A DNA stretch of 64,000 nucleotides from RGIG3178 sp964533965 (GCA_964533965.1 CAZHNN010000008.1:38953-102952); one strand, 5' to 3'. Positions 50,955-60,867 are shown, counted from the first letter of the stretch. Numbers and translations are program-made. The notes: generated by a model from the letters alone, not told the origin.

Positions 50955-51037
50955 CGAAATTTGTCATAAAATCGTAATTTATTCTAAACCTGTCGGCGAG
51001 TGTTGCTCGATAAAAAACAAGTTTTTGTCGAATGCAT

Positions 51038-52456
51038 TTACTCCATCCACTGTGTATGGAATATGCCTTCCCTATCGACACGCTTATACGTATGCGCGCC
51101 AAAGTAATCCCTCTGTGCCTGCAACAGATTGGCGGGAAGGACCTCTGTGCGGTACGCGTCGAAGTATGCGAGCGCACTGGAGAGGCACTGCACGCTGATG
51201 CCGTTCTCTGTAGCCAAGCCGATCACGCGCCTCCAGCTCTGCTGCGCCTGCTGCATCTGCTCCATGAAGTACGGGTCGAGCATCAGATTGGGCAACGCGG
51301 GATTTTTCTCGTACGCCTCGTTGATCTTATCCAGGAATCGGGCGCGGATGATGCATCCGCCGCGCCACAGAAGCGAGATGCGGCCGAGCTTCAGATCCCA
51401 ATGATATGCTTCCGAAGCTGTCTTCAAAAGGTCAAACCCCTGCGCATACGCGCAGATCTTCGAAGCGTACAAGGCCTTTTCCAGATCTTCGACCAGTTGT
51501 TTCGGATCGGAAACCTTTTTTATTGCCGGCCCCTGCAGTATCTTCGAGGCGTTCACGCGCTGGGCTTTTTGCGCGGAAATCGCACGGGCAAACACAGCTT
51601 CCGCGATGGAAGGCGCAGGCACGCCGAGCTCCAGCGCAGCCGTGGAGGTCCAGATCCCGGTGCCCTTTTGTCCAGCGGCGTCGAGGATGACATTTACCAT
51701 CGGCTTGCCTGTCAGATCGTCCTTCTTGCCAAGGATATCCGCCGTTATCTCGATCAGATAGCTTTCAAGATCGCCCTTGTTCCAGGTCGCGAAAATCTCC
51801 TTCATCTGCTCGATCGAATAGCCGCCGAGCTTGCTGAGGATAGCATAGGTCTCGGCGATGAGCTCCATGTCTGCGTATTCGATGCCGTTGTGCACCATCT
51901 TCACGAAATGCCCTGCGCCGTCGGGCCCGATGTAATCACAGCACGGGACATCCCCTGATACCTTCGCAGAGATCGCCGTGAGGATCGGTGCAACCAGATC
52001 ATAGGATGACCTGTCGCCGCCGGGCATGATGGATGGGCCGAACCGCGCACCCTCTTCGCCGCCGGAGATGCCAACGCCCATATAGCGGATCTTATGCGCT
52101 TCCAATCGCTTGTTGCGCGCAATGGTGTCCGGATAATGCGAGTTGCCGCCGTCGATGAGGATATCCCCTTCTTGAAGGTACGGCAGCAGCGTGTCGATCA
52201 TCGCATCCACAGCGGTACCCGCCTGCACCATCAGTATGATGCGGCGCGGAACGGCAAGCAAGTCAACGAACTCCTGAAGCGTTTGGGCAGGCAAGATCTT
52301 TCTGCCTTTGCCGGTCGTCTGCATAAATTCTTCTGTCCTCGTATATGTGCGGTTGTATACAGCGACCGAATACCCGTGATCTTCCATGTTCAACACGAGA
52401 TTCTGTCCCATGACCGCAAGTCCAACCAAACCAATATCCGCTTTTGTCATTTGCAT
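51038..52456 (-). CDS. gnd: 6-phosphogluconate dehydrogenase, decarboxylating
   Basis: 472 aa; oxidises 6-phosphogluconate to ribulose 5-phosphate and CO2 in the pentose phosphate pathway. Coenzyme motif IGLVGLAVMGQNLVLN, NRTYTRTEEF (Arg-Thr suggests NADP), GGNSHYPDT, GAGHFVKMVHNGIEYADM with catalytic Lys, and the C-terminal tail. ATG 52456 follows AAGGA; a second ATG two codons on is possible. Monocistronic; it has an extended -10 TGATATAAT at 52502-52510. Confidence 0.97.
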   Translation of the reverse strand: MQMTKADIGLVGLAVMGQNLVLNMEDHGYSVAVYNRTYTRTEEFMQTTGKGRKILPAQTLQEFVDLLAVPRRIILMVQAGTAVDAMIDTLLPYLQEGDILIDGGNSHYPDTIARNKRLEAHKIRYMGVGISGGEEGARFGPSIMPGGDRSSYDLVAPILTAISAKVSGDVPCCDYIGPDGAGHFVKMVHNGIEYADMELIAETYAILSKLGGYSIEQMKEIFATWNKGDLESYLIEITADILGKKDDLTGKPMVNVILDAAGQKGTGIWTSTAALELGVPAPSIAEAVFARAISAQKAQRVNASKILQGPAIKKVSDPKQLVEDLEKALYASKICAYAQGFDLLKTASEAYHWDLKLGRISLLWRGGCIIRARFLDKINEAYEKNPALPNLMLDPYFMEQMQQAQQSWRRVIGLATENGISVQCLSSALAYFDAYRTEVLPANLLQAQRDYFGAHTYKRVDREGIFHTQWME

Positions 52457-52501
52457 CCTCTTCCTTCCGTGTATTCCGCAGCCAGCGGTGCATCCATTAG
52501 G

Positions 52502-52510
52502 ATTATATCA
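52502..52510 (-). promoter_or_regulatory. Extended -10 promoter of gnd
   Basis: TGATATAAT on the minus strand, about 45 bp before gnd, immediately beyond the upstream terminator; no good -35. Confidence 0.5.
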
Positions 52511-52524
52511 GCTATAAAGAAAAA

Positions 52525-52545
52525 AACAGTAAAAATTTTACTGTT
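52525..52545 (-). terminator. Terminator of the priA-to-gdpD run
   Basis: AACAGTAAA / TTTACTGTT stem (A+T-rich) with a 3-nt apex followed by six or more T. It overlaps the last codons of gdpD. Confidence 0.75.
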
Positions 52546-53263
52546 CGAATTGGGAATATGCAATGTCGGGAACGTTTGTGATGATGCCGTCCACCTGTTG
52601 CTCCATGCAGTGGCGCATTATCTTTGGATCGTCCACCGTCCAGACGTTGACAGCAATGCCGTTGTCGTGACAGCTTTTTGCAAACTCCGGTATATACAGC
52701 GAGTTCTGCGCGGGATGGATGGCGTAAGCGCCGAGTTTTTCGGCATATTCCCACGGCTTTGCCATGATCTCGCTGTACAGAAGTCCCACGCGCGCGTTTT
52801 TATCCAGTTCTTTGATATGAATAAGGCTCAAGTGGTTGAACGAGGAATAGATCACCCTGCTCTTCATATTCATCTGTTCCACCAGCTCCAGCACCTTTTC
52901 CTCCAGGCCGGGATAGAGCTGTACGCTGTTTTTCAATTCGATGTTCACCTGCAAAGATGTAGAGGCGCAAAACGTGAGCACTTCCAAAAGCGTTGGGATG
53001 TATGCCTTTTCATCCTCCGGTGCCTTTTTTGCCCGAAGCGCTCTGAGCTCGCTATATAACATGTCCTTGATAAAGCCAGTGCCGTTCCAAATCCTCTGTA
53101 TCGTCTCATCGTGCAGGACTGCGACAACGCCATCCTTTGACAGCTGGACATCCAGTTCAACGCCGTCTGCTTTTTGCACCGCCGCCAGTTCAAATGCGGG
53201 CATGGTATTCTCCGTCCGATAAGCGCTGGCGCCTCGATGCGCCCAAATCTGCGTCTTTTTCAC
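52538..53263 (-). CDS. Glycerophosphodiester phosphodiesterase
   Basis: 241-aa cytoplasmic enzyme releasing glycerol 3-phosphate from deacylated phospholipid head groups. Catalytic HRGASAYRTENTMPAF (His and Glu at the N-terminus), GVELDVQLSKDGVVAVLHDETIQR with metal ligands spread over residues 34-57, NIELK, and AVNVWTVDD. It overlaps thiN by 4 bp at the end of the long operon. Confidence 0.95.
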   Translation of the reverse strand: MKKTQIWAHRGASAYRTENTMPAFELAAVQKADGVELDVQLSKDGVVAVLHDETIQRIWNGTGFIKDMLYSELRALRAKKAPEDEKAYIPTLLEVLTFCASTSLQVNIELKNSVQLYPGLEEKVLELVEQMNMKSRVIYSSFNHLSLIHIKELDKNARVGLLYSEIMAKPWEYAEKLGAYAIHPAQNSLYIPEFAKSCHDNGIAVNVWTVDDPKIMRHCMEQQVDGIITNVPDIAYSQFEQ

Positions 53264-53907
53264 AGGTTCTCCTCTCCAAGGTTGACCAAAAGCAGCGCCG
53301 TGCCGGACTGCATCATCAGCTGTGCGTCCTGTTGCAATACGATGTTGCTGATGCCAAGCGTGCTGCCAAACAGAAGCGGCGTATGGACGAGCGGGTATTT
53401 CACGCCCGTCATCCTGAACACCTCGGTCTGCGGCAGGAGCGGAAATAACGAAAACGTGCGCCCCATGTATTTGCCCAGTATAATCGAATCGGTGACGATA
53501 ACAGCCTGTTCGCAGCCGGACTCCATACGCGCTTCGATACCCTCAAGGTGAAGCATCCACAGGCATTGGATGTTGCCAAGGCTGTGATCCAGCCGTCCGC
53601 CCAGGCCTCCCAGAATGACCACCTTCTGCGCGCCAAGTTCCATGGCGGCACTGCAGGCGGCCTGCGTATCGGTTTCATCCTTCTCCGGTTTCAGACGGAT
53701 TTCCTTTACGCCGCGCGCAATCAGATTCTCGTGGTCTTCCTGTTGAATCGAATCCATGTCGCCGATGAGCATATGCGGAAGGATTCCAAGCCTGACGGCA
53801 TGATTTGCTGCTCCGTCGCAGCAAATCACGTATTCCGCTTCACTGTATAGCGAGAGTACACGCTCATCCGAAGGCAGGATGCCTCCGGTCAGCACAAGTG
53901 TTTTCAT
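53260..53907 (-). CDS. thiN: Thiamine pyrophosphokinase
   Basis: 215 aa; makes TPP from thiamine and ATP, using thiamine imported by ThiT. Motifs: CCDGAANHAVRLGILPHMLIGDMDS (residues 29-53), KDETDTQAA, and GGLGGRLDHSLGNI. C-terminal domain begins near residue 140. It overlaps rpe by 4 bp. Confidence 0.95.
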   Translation of the reverse strand: MKTLVLTGGILPSDERVLSLYSEAEYVICCDGAANHAVRLGILPHMLIGDMDSIQQEDHENLIARGVKEIRLKPEKDETDTQAACSAAMELGAQKVVILGGLGGRLDHSLGNIQCLWMLHLEGIEARMESGCEQAVIVTDSIILGKYMGRTFSLFPLLPQTEVFRMTGVKYPLVHTPLLFGSTLGISNIVLQQDAQLMMQSGTALLLVNLGEENL

Positions 53908-54551
53908 CTGCGCCTCAACGCGGAAATCGCGGTAGCCCGACTCTTTGCGCCGAAAATAGCGCTTCCCGCGACCAGCGTATCCGCTCCTCTGTCGATCACC
54001 TGGCGAACCGTGTCGAGGTTGATGCCGCCATCCACCTGTACACGCAGATCCTCACGGTCGGCCATCTGCCGTACCTGGGATATCTTTTCAACGCATTCGG
54101 ACATGAACTTCTGCCCGCCATACCCGGGATGAACCGTCATGATAAGCACCATATCTACGATATCCAGCACGCCTTTGAGCGCAGTAACCGGTGTCTGCGG
54201 CGATAGGGCAACACCTGCGCGCACCTTAAAGCTCTTGATGAGCTCCAGCGTCTTGATGAGATTGTCTTCGGATTCCGCATGCACCGTAATGATGTCTGCA
54301 CCCGCTTTGGCAAAGCTCTCCACATGGCGGCCGGCCTCAACGACCATCAGGTGAACATCCAATGGCTTTTCTGTATACGGACGAATGGCTGCCACGGTTC
54401 CGTGTCCGAAAGTGATGGGTGGCACAAAATTGCCGTCCATCACATCAACGTGTATCCAGTCGGCGCCGGCTATCTCCAGATCCGCCACTTCCCGTCCGAG
54501 CATGGCAAAATCCGCTGACAGTATGGACGGGCATACGATGATATCATTCAT
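53904..54551 (-). CDS. rpe: Ribulose-phosphate 3-epimerase
   Basis: 215-aa TIM barrel interconverting ribulose and xylulose 5-phosphate. Metal ligands in PSILSADF, HVDVMDGNFVPPITFG, and VDGGINLDTV near the C-terminus; MTVHPGYGGQKF forms a flexible loop. It overlaps rsgA by 8 bp, the usual rsgA-rpe-thiN order. Confidence 0.97.
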   Translation of the reverse strand: MNDIIVCPSILSADFAMLGREVADLEIAGADWIHVDVMDGNFVPPITFGHGTVAAIRPYTEKPLDVHLMVVEAGRHVESFAKAGADIITVHAESEDNLIKTLELIKSFKVRAGVALSPQTPVTALKGVLDIVDMVLIMTVHPGYGGQKFMSECVEKISQVRQMADREDLRVQVDGGINLDTVRQVIDRGADTLVAGSAIFGAKSRATAISALRRR

Positions 54552-55422
54552 ATCGGTTCCTCCATCTTAACTGAACATCTTCCAAAATCTCCACATAGCG
54601 CGCATGTCGCGCCCGCGGTATTAGACCTTGTTGTACGGCCGTTTTTACGGCACAATCCGGCTCCGCTTGGTGCAGGCATCCGATGAAACGGCATTGCCCC
54701 TCGTACGGCCGGAATTCCGGATATAAGGACGTAAACGTGATCGGATCCATCAGCGGCAGCTCCATCAGCGAAAATCCCGGCGTATCCACGAGGATTCCTT
54801 CGCCCATGGGCACGAGCTCGGCATGTCTTGTTGTGTGTTTGCCGCGCTGACTTTTTTCGCTCAATTCCCCTGTCTCAACGTGCAGCTGCGGCAGCAGCCG
54901 GGATAGCAGGCTGCTTTTCCCCACGCCGGATTGACCCGCCAGGCAAACTATTTTTCCGGCAAACAGTGTCTTAAGATCGTCAATTCCTTCTCCGTTTTGA
55001 ACGCTCAGGCAGCGCGGCGAAAACGCCGCGTAGTCTCTGATAAAATCCGATGCCAAATCGGCACACGCCTGATCGGATTTGTTCATCACACAGACAACCT
55101 CTATGCCGCAACCTGTGGCATTCGCGCAGAGCTTATCTAGCAACAGGAAATCGGGCGGTGGAAACGTTGCGCTGACCATTGCACACAAAAGATCGACATT
55201 GGCAACACGGGGCCTGGTCAGAAGATTCTTTCTGGGCAGCAGCTCTCCCATGGCGCCTTCGGTACCCTCCGCTGGCTCAACAAACAGCACATGATCACCT
55301 GGCAGCGGCGTTTGATCGATATGGCGAAATTTGCCGCGGGCTTTTAAAACGCATGTCTTGTCAACATCGTATAGCGTCGTGTAATAGCCTCCGACGCCTT
55401 TGAGGATGATCCCCTGCTTCAT
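54544..55422 (-). CDS. rsgA: Ribosome small-subunit-dependent GTPase RsgA
   Basis: 292-aa circularly permuted GTPase assisting 30S maturation. N-terminal OB domain (residues 1-70), then G4-like NKSD, G1 AGQSGVGKSSLL, G3 DTPGFS, and a C-terminal zinc knuckle (C at CRFIGC, H in LHQAEPDC). Order of G motifs is the permuted one diagnostic for RsgA. Overlaps prkC by 4 bp. Confidence 0.96.
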   Translation of the reverse strand: MKQGIILKGVGGYYTTLYDVDKTCVLKARGKFRHIDQTPLPGDHVLFVEPAEGTEGAMGELLPRKNLLTRPRVANVDLLCAMVSATFPPPDFLLLDKLCANATGCGIEVVCVMNKSDQACADLASDFIRDYAAFSPRCLSVQNGEGIDDLKTLFAGKIVCLAGQSGVGKSSLLSRLLPQLHVETGELSEKSQRGKHTTRHAELVPMGEGILVDTPGFSLMELPLMDPITFTSLYPEFRPYEGQCRFIGCLHQAEPDCAVKTAVQQGLIPRARHARYVEILEDVQLRWRNRYE

Positions 55423-56855
55423 GGCGTAGGACTTGGCGAAGCGCCGGCCCGCTGGTTGGCTACCACCAGGTCAACCTCATCGCCTCGAATGGCGCCGCTT
55501 TCGGCTGTCGGTTGCTGCGAGACGACCGTTCCATCTGTCACGCCGGGCATATACGCTTCTGTGACAGTTCCCAGCACAAGCCCCGCCTCCTGGATTTCCT
55601 TTTTGGCTTCGCCAAGGCTAAGACCCACCACGTTGGGCACTTCTATCTGCCGCGGACCAGTACTGATCGTAAGCCTGACTGTCGTTTTCGCCTTGACCAG
55701 ACTTGAAGGAGTCGGGTCTTGCGCTATGACGTGGTCCTCCGGTACCGTGTCGCTGGGCGCCTGAACAAACGTCACCAATAGGTCTTCGTTCTTGAGCTTT
55801 TGCTGTGCTTGGGCGGAATTAAGCCCCCTGACGTCCGGTACCGCTTTTAATGTGCCGCTGGCATTTTGCAGCAATGCCTGTCCTATCCAGAACAAAATGA
55901 CCAGAATACTCAGTGATCCGCCAACAAATACAACAATGCGCCGGATGGTATTTTTCGGATTCCTCACCGGTTCTGCGGGCACTGTGGCAGGCGGTTGTGC
56001 GGCACGTTTGGGAAGGTCCGCGAAGTGGCCTTCGGGCAGCATCAGGCTGCGCTGTAAATCCTCCGCAAACGCCCTGGGGCTCTGATAGCGGAGTGCCGGA
56101 TCCTTCGCGCAGGCTTTGAGCGTGCACGCAGAGAGGCTATAAGAGATATCGGGGTTGATCTCCCTGGGCGGGATCATCTCTTCCTGTATGTGCTTTAACG
56201 CTACGGAGACGGTAGTGTCCGCATCAAACGGCACCTTTCCTGTAAGCATCTCATACAGTGTGATGCCAAGTGAATATATATCGGTCCGCTCGTCGATCTC
56301 TTCGCCCTGCGCCTGCTCCGGTGCGATATAGTGTACCGATCCCAGAACGTTCTCGCCTGAAAGCGTGATGGTGGCGGATCCTACGACCTTGGCAATACCA
56401 AAGTCGGTCATCTTCACTTCACCTTCGTGGGAGATCAGTACGTTGTGCGGCTTGACATCCCTGTGGATGATGCCGTGCTCGTGCGCCGTCTGGAGCGCTG
56501 CGCAAAGCGACATTGCAATGCGAACCGATTCCTGCACGCCAAGACCGCCCGTCCGCTGGATATACTGTTTGAGCGTCTCGCCCCTGACAAGTTCCATCAC
56601 AATGTAATGGATATCGTCTACAAACCCGACATCGTATACCTGAACGATGTTCGGATGCTGGATATGCATCATGGCATATCCTTCTCTTCGGAAACGCTGC
56701 AGGAACTCATCGTTCTGCGCAAATCCTTCCCTCAGCACCTTGACGGCAACGATGCGGTTGAGCTTAAGGTCCCTCGCGCTGTATATGATGGCCATTCCGC
56801 CAAATCCGATCTCTTCCAGAAGCTCATAGCGGTCGGAAAGTATGCGTCCGATCAT
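55419..56855 (-). CDS. prkC: Ser/Thr protein kinase with two PASTA domains (PrkC/Stk1)
   Basis: 478 aa. Kinase domain residues 10-270 with glycine loop GFGGMA, VAVKVL lysine, HRDVKPHN (131-138) and DFG (152-154); membrane helix 307-329; two extracellular PASTA repeats (about 337-399 and 404-467) that bind muropeptides or lipid II, then a Pro/Ser tail. Only two PASTA repeats, fewer than the three of B. subtilis PrkC. ATG 56855 overlaps the prpC stop by one base (TAATG). Confidence 0.96.
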   Translation of the reverse strand: MIGRILSDRYELLEEIGFGGMAIIYSARDLKLNRIVAVKVLREGFAQNDEFLQRFRREGYAMMHIQHPNIVQVYDVGFVDDIHYIVMELVRGETLKQYIQRTGGLGVQESVRIAMSLCAALQTAHEHGIIHRDVKPHNVLISHEGEVKMTDFGIAKVVGSATITLSGENVLGSVHYIAPEQAQGEEIDERTDIYSLGITLYEMLTGKVPFDADTTVSVALKHIQEEMIPPREINPDISYSLSACTLKACAKDPALRYQSPRAFAEDLQRSLMLPEGHFADLPKRAAQPPATVPAEPVRNPKNTIRRIVVFVGGSLSILVILFWIGQALLQNASGTLKAVPDVRGLNSAQAQQKLKNEDLLVTFVQAPSDTVPEDHVIAQDPTPSSLVKAKTTVRLTISTGPRQIEVPNVVGLSLGEAKKEIQEAGLVLGTVTEAYMPGVTDGTVVSQQPTAESGAIRGDEVDLVVANQRAGASPSPTP

Positions 56856-57610
56856 TATGCCTGCCCTCCCGTATAAAACGCAAGACACAGGCTGATGTTG
56901 TCGATGCCCCCACGCGACAACGACAGTTCGCCTATTCGATTGGCACAGATTTGCATCTCGGAACTGCCGCTGACAACTGTGCAGAGCTCCTCGTCGCCAA
57001 AATAGGCCGTCACGCCGTCCGAGCAAAGCATAAGCTTGTCGCCCACCTGCCAGGGAACTTCAAACATATCCGGCGCCTGGCCCATTTCCGTTCCCAGCGC
57101 TTTGACCAGTATGTTTCGTCGCGGATCGACCTCCGCCTGTTCGGGCGTCATCACGTGATGGTCAATGTACTCCTGCACCAGCGTGTGGTCGTGGGTGATT
57201 CGGCTGTACGTACCGTCCGGATGTACGATGTACGCACGGCTGTCTCCCAGATGCGCCACGATCAGCTGCGATTCAAAGCACAGAGCGGCTGTCAGCGTCG
57301 TTCCCATGCCACGGAATTTGATGGATTGTTTTCCCAAAAGAAAGACCTTGTCGTTGGTATCGATCATCGCCTGACGCAGAGCCTTGACAGGGTTTTGTAT
57401 CAGATCGCCATGAGCGGTCTCTTCCTTGATCAGATTGACCATGGAACGGATAGCCATCGCACTCGCCACTTCCCCGGCGTTGTGCCCGCCCATTCCGTCC
57501 GCCACGGCTAAAAAGTAGGGGAATGTTCTTTGCCCCTGCTGCGGGATATAGATGCTGTCCTCGTTGATCTCGCGGACATTGCCTTTATGCGTATAACCGG
57601 CAAATCGCAT
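56855..57610 (-). CDS. prpC: PP2C-family Ser/Thr phosphatase (PrpC/Stp)
   Basis: 251 aa; dephosphorylates PrkC and its substrates. PP2C motifs: NVREINEDS, VADGMGGHNAGEVAS (metal ligands), GMGTTLTAAL, AHLGDSRAYI, LCSDGVTAYF, and GGIDNISL. ATG at 57610 follows GGAGG at six bases; the upstream TTG overlaps that site. Eleven bases after rlmN. Confidence 0.96.
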   Translation of the reverse strand: MRFAGYTHKGNVREINEDSIYIPQQGQRTFPYFLAVADGMGGHNAGEVASAMAIRSMVNLIKEETAHGDLIQNPVKALRQAMIDTNDKVFLLGKQSIKFRGMGTTLTAALCFESQLIVAHLGDSRAYIVHPDGTYSRITHDHTLVQEYIDHHVMTPEQAEVDPRRNILVKALGTEMGQAPDMFEVPWQVGDKLMLCSDGVTAYFGDEELCTVVSGSSEMQICANRIGELSLSRGGIDNISLCLAFYTGGQA

Positions 57611-57621
57611 ATCCGCCCTCC

Positions 57622-58626
57622 TCAATTTCTATACAGGCGCAGTTGCCCGCATGCCCCTGCCACATCGGCGCCCAACCGCCTCCGTATGGTCGCAGAGACG
57701 CCGTTGTCCGTAAGCACCTTGTGGAATCTGTGGATTTCATCCTCATCCGGTGGCAAAAGCCCGTTCATGCTTCCATTGAGCGGGATGAGGTTAATGTGTT
57801 TGCGCATCCCACGGGTAATCTCGCACAAGCGCCTGGCCGCGGCTACGGAAGCATTGATGTCCTTTATCAATATATATTCAAATACAATACGCCGTCCAGT
57901 AGCTTTTTCATAGCGTCGCGCCGCATCGATAACTTCCGATACGGAATACCGGTTTGCTATCGGCATCAGCTGCCTGCGCGTGTCATCATCGCTCGCGTGC
58001 AATGAAATGCACAGCGTCAACGGAAGATCATGCTTGGCAAGCTCATCCATCTGTGGCACGAGACCGCAGGTGGAAAGCGAGATGTGGCGCATCGACAGGC
58101 CCATTCCCTTTTCGTGTGTAACGATATGCAGGAACTTCAGCACTTCGTTAAGATTGTCCAGAGGTTCGCCGCAGCCCATCAGCACGACGTGGTTGAAGTC
58201 ATGTCCGCTGCGCCGCACCGCATACAGCTGGCCCGCCATCTCGCCTGCCGTCAAATTCCGCGCAAGCCCGGCTTCGGTGGAAGCGCAGAACCTGCACCCC
58301 ATCCGGCAGCCCGCCTGCGTGGAGATGCACAGCGACCCGCCGTAGCTGTACTGCATCAGGATGCCTTCGACGGCATTGCCGTCTTCGCCGCGGAACAGGA
58401 ATTTTTCGCTTTCGTCCGCGCTTTTGTAGCTTTGTTCAAGCTCGATGCCTCCTGTGCCCAAGGCTTGAAGCACATTCCGCATGTCTTTGGAGAGGTTCGT
58501 CATTTCGTCAGGTTTGGCGCCCCGCGCGCACCACGCAAAAATCTGCCCGGCGCGAAACGATGGCCAGCCGTTTTCGGCAACGAAAGACTGCAGATCCTCA
58601 TAGGTCATGTCGTAGAGCTTAGCCAT
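57622..58626 (-). CDS. rlmN: Dual-specificity rRNA/tRNA (A-C2) methyltransferase RlmN
   Basis: 334-aa radical SAM enzyme methylating A2503 of 23S rRNA and A37 of some tRNAs. Cluster motif CRMGCRFC, GEPLDN, and the two catalytic cysteines (one within SLSTCGL region is structural; the methyl-carrying Cys is expected near the C-terminal GADVAGACGQL). Start ATG 58626 overlaps the rsmB end by 8 bp. Confidence 0.95.
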   Translation of the reverse strand: MAKLYDMTYEDLQSFVAENGWPSFRAGQIFAWCARGAKPDEMTNLSKDMRNVLQALGTGGIELEQSYKSADESEKFLFRGEDGNAVEGILMQYSYGGSLCISTQAGCRMGCRFCASTEAGLARNLTAGEMAGQLYAVRRSGHDFNHVVLMGCGEPLDNLNEVLKFLHIVTHEKGMGLSMRHISLSTCGLVPQMDELAKHDLPLTLCISLHASDDDTRRQLMPIANRYSVSEVIDAARRYEKATGRRIVFEYILIKDINASVAAARRLCEITRGMRKHINLIPLNGSMNGLLPPDEDEIHRFHKVLTDNGVSATIRRRLGADVAGACGQLRLYRN

Positions 58627-59944
58627 GGCGCTGCATCCTCGCCATAAAAAATCCGTCCGTTCCATGGATATGCGGCCACAGCTGCAGCATGCCGCCCTGC
58701 CCCTGTTCCGAAAGGGAATCGGGCAAGTGGAGCGGGATGAGTGCGAAATCCGGATGGTTTTTCAAAAAATCCTCCACCACATCGCGGTTTTCCTGCCGGA
58801 TAAACGTGCATGTACCGTAGACGAGCACGCCGCCCGGTTTGACGTAAGCACAAGCAGCTTCAAGAATATCCTTTTGCAGCTTGCTCAAAGACAGAACATC
58901 CTCAAACTCACGGTTCAGCTTCACGTCGGGCCGCTTGCGCGCGGTGCCAAGGCCGGTGCATGGCGCATCGACGAGCACGGCATCCGCGCTGTCGACGTGC
59001 TCCTGCATCACAGCCGTCGCATCGTGCACGGCTGCTCTCACGTTGCCAAGTCCCAATCGATGAAGCTGTCTTTGGATCAACTCCACCCGGTGCGGGTGTA
59101 TGTCATAGGCAAATATATCCGCGCAAGATATCTGTTCCGCCATTGCGCACGTCTTTCCGCCGGGCGCAGCGCAAAGGTCCATGATTTTTCTACTGCTTTC
59201 CGGAACCTGCTCGGCTAACAGCAGGCTCGCTTCCCCCTGCAGGCTTATCAGCCCCTGGCGGTAAGCGGGCAAATTCGTCATGTCCGGTATATTCCAAACG
59301 CGCAGCGCAAACGGATGCAGCGGAGAGCGCTCCACCCTGCCGCCTGCAGCGATGAACAGATCGATGATTCTTTCAACTTCGGCCTTTTGGCGGTTCACAC
59401 GGACGGGAACAAACGTCTGTTCGCCAGGAGCGAGCATCTGTTGCGCGCCCTCAAATCCAAGCTGCTTTTCCGCCTGTTTGACCGCCCACAGCGGCCAACT
59501 GTAGCGGATGGACAAATATATATGCGGGTCATTCTCAACGCTCGGCCAGTGTATGTCCTGTTTTGTTGCCGAAAGCTTGCGCAGCACGCCGTTAACGTAG
59601 CTGCCTTGCGCCTGTTTGCCTGCTTTTTTGCAAAGTTCCACCGCGGCGTTGACCACGACGGCGTCCTCCGCGTTCATATACAGCATCCGCGCCGCAGAAA
59701 GCCTTAGAATGTTTTTCACCGCGCGCCCGCAGCGCCGTGTATCCGTCACCGTCTGCAAGGCGAAATCGACCGCGATGCAATGTTCCAGCGTGGTGCGCAC
59801 CATGGCGGTGGCAATCGCGCGCGACGCATCGTCCGGCTTGACTTCACAGAAGACGTCTGTAAGCGCCAGATTCAGATAGGCGCCCTGCGCGGTGATGCGC
59901 TCGAGCACCAAAAAAGCGGCCCACTCTCCGGAAAACACGCTCAT
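58619..59944 (-). CDS. rsmB: 16S rRNA m5C967 methyltransferase RsmB
   Basis: 441 aa. N-terminal NusB-like RNA-binding domain (residues 1-140) and a C-terminal SAM-dependent methyltransferase: motif I MDLCAAPGGKT, VDAPCTGLG with a catalytic-type Cys in motif IV, and GGVLVYGTCTF with the nucleophilic Cys in motif VI. Overlaps fmt by 4 bp. Confidence 0.95.
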   Translation of the reverse strand: MSVFSGEWAAFLVLERITAQGAYLNLALTDVFCEVKPDDASRAIATAMVRTTLEHCIAVDFALQTVTDTRRCGRAVKNILRLSAARMLYMNAEDAVVVNAAVELCKKAGKQAQGSYVNGVLRKLSATKQDIHWPSVENDPHIYLSIRYSWPLWAVKQAEKQLGFEGAQQMLAPGEQTFVPVRVNRQKAEVERIIDLFIAAGGRVERSPLHPFALRVWNIPDMTNLPAYRQGLISLQGEASLLLAEQVPESSRKIMDLCAAPGGKTCAMAEQISCADIFAYDIHPHRVELIQRQLHRLGLGNVRAAVHDATAVMQEHVDSADAVLVDAPCTGLGTARKRPDVKLNREFEDVLSLSKLQKDILEAACAYVKPGGVLVYGTCTFIRQENRDVVEDFLKNHPDFALIPLHLPDSLSEQGQGGMLQLWPHIHGTDGFFMARMQRHG

Positions 59945-60867
59945 AGCGTGAACCTCCGGCCACAGAGGTCTGTGTGGCCGCGCAAGAAGTCCGATGCTTC
60001 CATCATCCGCTTGCCCGGAGCCTGGACTTTTTGAATGCGAACCGCTCCCGTCCCGCAGGCGACGACAAGCCCGTATTTGGGGTCGGCAGCTATGATTTCC
60101 CCGGGAATGCCGGATCCCTCTGCCGGACGAAGGCCTTCAAACTTTAAAATCTCTTTGTCAAGACGTGCGCAGGCACCAGGCCAGGGCGTCACACCGCAAG
60201 CATGGTCGCACACGCGTTTTGCCTCTTGTGCAAACGGCAAAAACCCATCCTCTTTTTTGAGCATGGGGTGGTAACTTGCTTTTGCCGGATCCTGGGGAAT
60301 GCGGGGAGCAATCCCTTTTTCTATCAGTTCCAGGGCTTCGATCATCGCATCCGCTGAGAATGGGGCCAGGCGCTCAAGCAATTCTCCGGCCGTCTCATAG
60401 GGCTTTATCGCGAGCTTTCTTTGCAAAATGACGTCCCCGTCGTCGATGCCGATATCGGTATGCATGATGGAAACGCCGGTTACTGTCTCCCCTGCCATCA
60501 GGCAGCGGTTGACCGGCGCAGGTCCCCTGTATTGTGGCAACAGCGATGCGTGGGCGTTGATCACACCATATCGCGCCGCCAGAAGATGGCGACGGCCTAA
60601 GATCTGCCCATATGCTGCCGTCACAATTGCATCCGCGTGAAAGCCCTCAAGGATTTGGGTCGGCTCTTCCTTTCGGATGCGCTCAAACTGGTAAACGGGT
60701 ACACCTAAGCGTACCGCTTCCTCTTTTACAGGCGGCGGTAACGGTTCCTTCTTGCGTCCCTTTGGCCTGTCCGGCTGCGTGATAACGCCCAACAGCATAT
60801 GATGTATATGGAGGGCTCTTAGCATCGGAACGGCAAACTCGGGTGTTCCCATCAACACGATGTTCAA
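59941..60867 (-). CDS. fmt: Methionyl-tRNA formyltransferase
   Basis: 308 aa; formylates initiator Met-tRNA. MNIVLMGTPEFAVPML at the N-terminus, catalytic INAHASLLPQYRGPAPVNR (Asn-x-His-x-Ser-Leu-Leu-Pro), and DIGIDDGDVI. C-terminal tRNA-binding domain from about residue 205. Paired with def (4-bp overlap), which later removes the formyl group. Confidence 0.96.
   Translation of the reverse strand: MNIVLMGTPEFAVPMLRALHIHHMLLGVITQPDRPKGRKKEPLPPPVKEEAVRLGVPVYQFERIRKEEPTQILEGFHADAIVTAAYGQILGRRHLLAARYGVINAHASLLPQYRGPAPVNRCLMAGETVTGVSIMHTDIGIDDGDVILQRKLAIKPYETAGELLERLAPFSADAMIEALELIEKGIAPRIPQDPAKASYHPMLKKEDGFLPFAQEAKRVCDHACGVTPWPGACARLDKEILKFEGLRPAEGSGIPGEIIAADPKYGLVVACGTGAVRIQKVQAPGKRMMEASDFLRGHTDLCGRRFTL

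Noticed and set aside
49519..51198. A 559-codon open frame on the plus strand
   Set aside because: Antisense to yggS, the HlyD-like gene and the end of gnd; no ribosome site and no known protein features.
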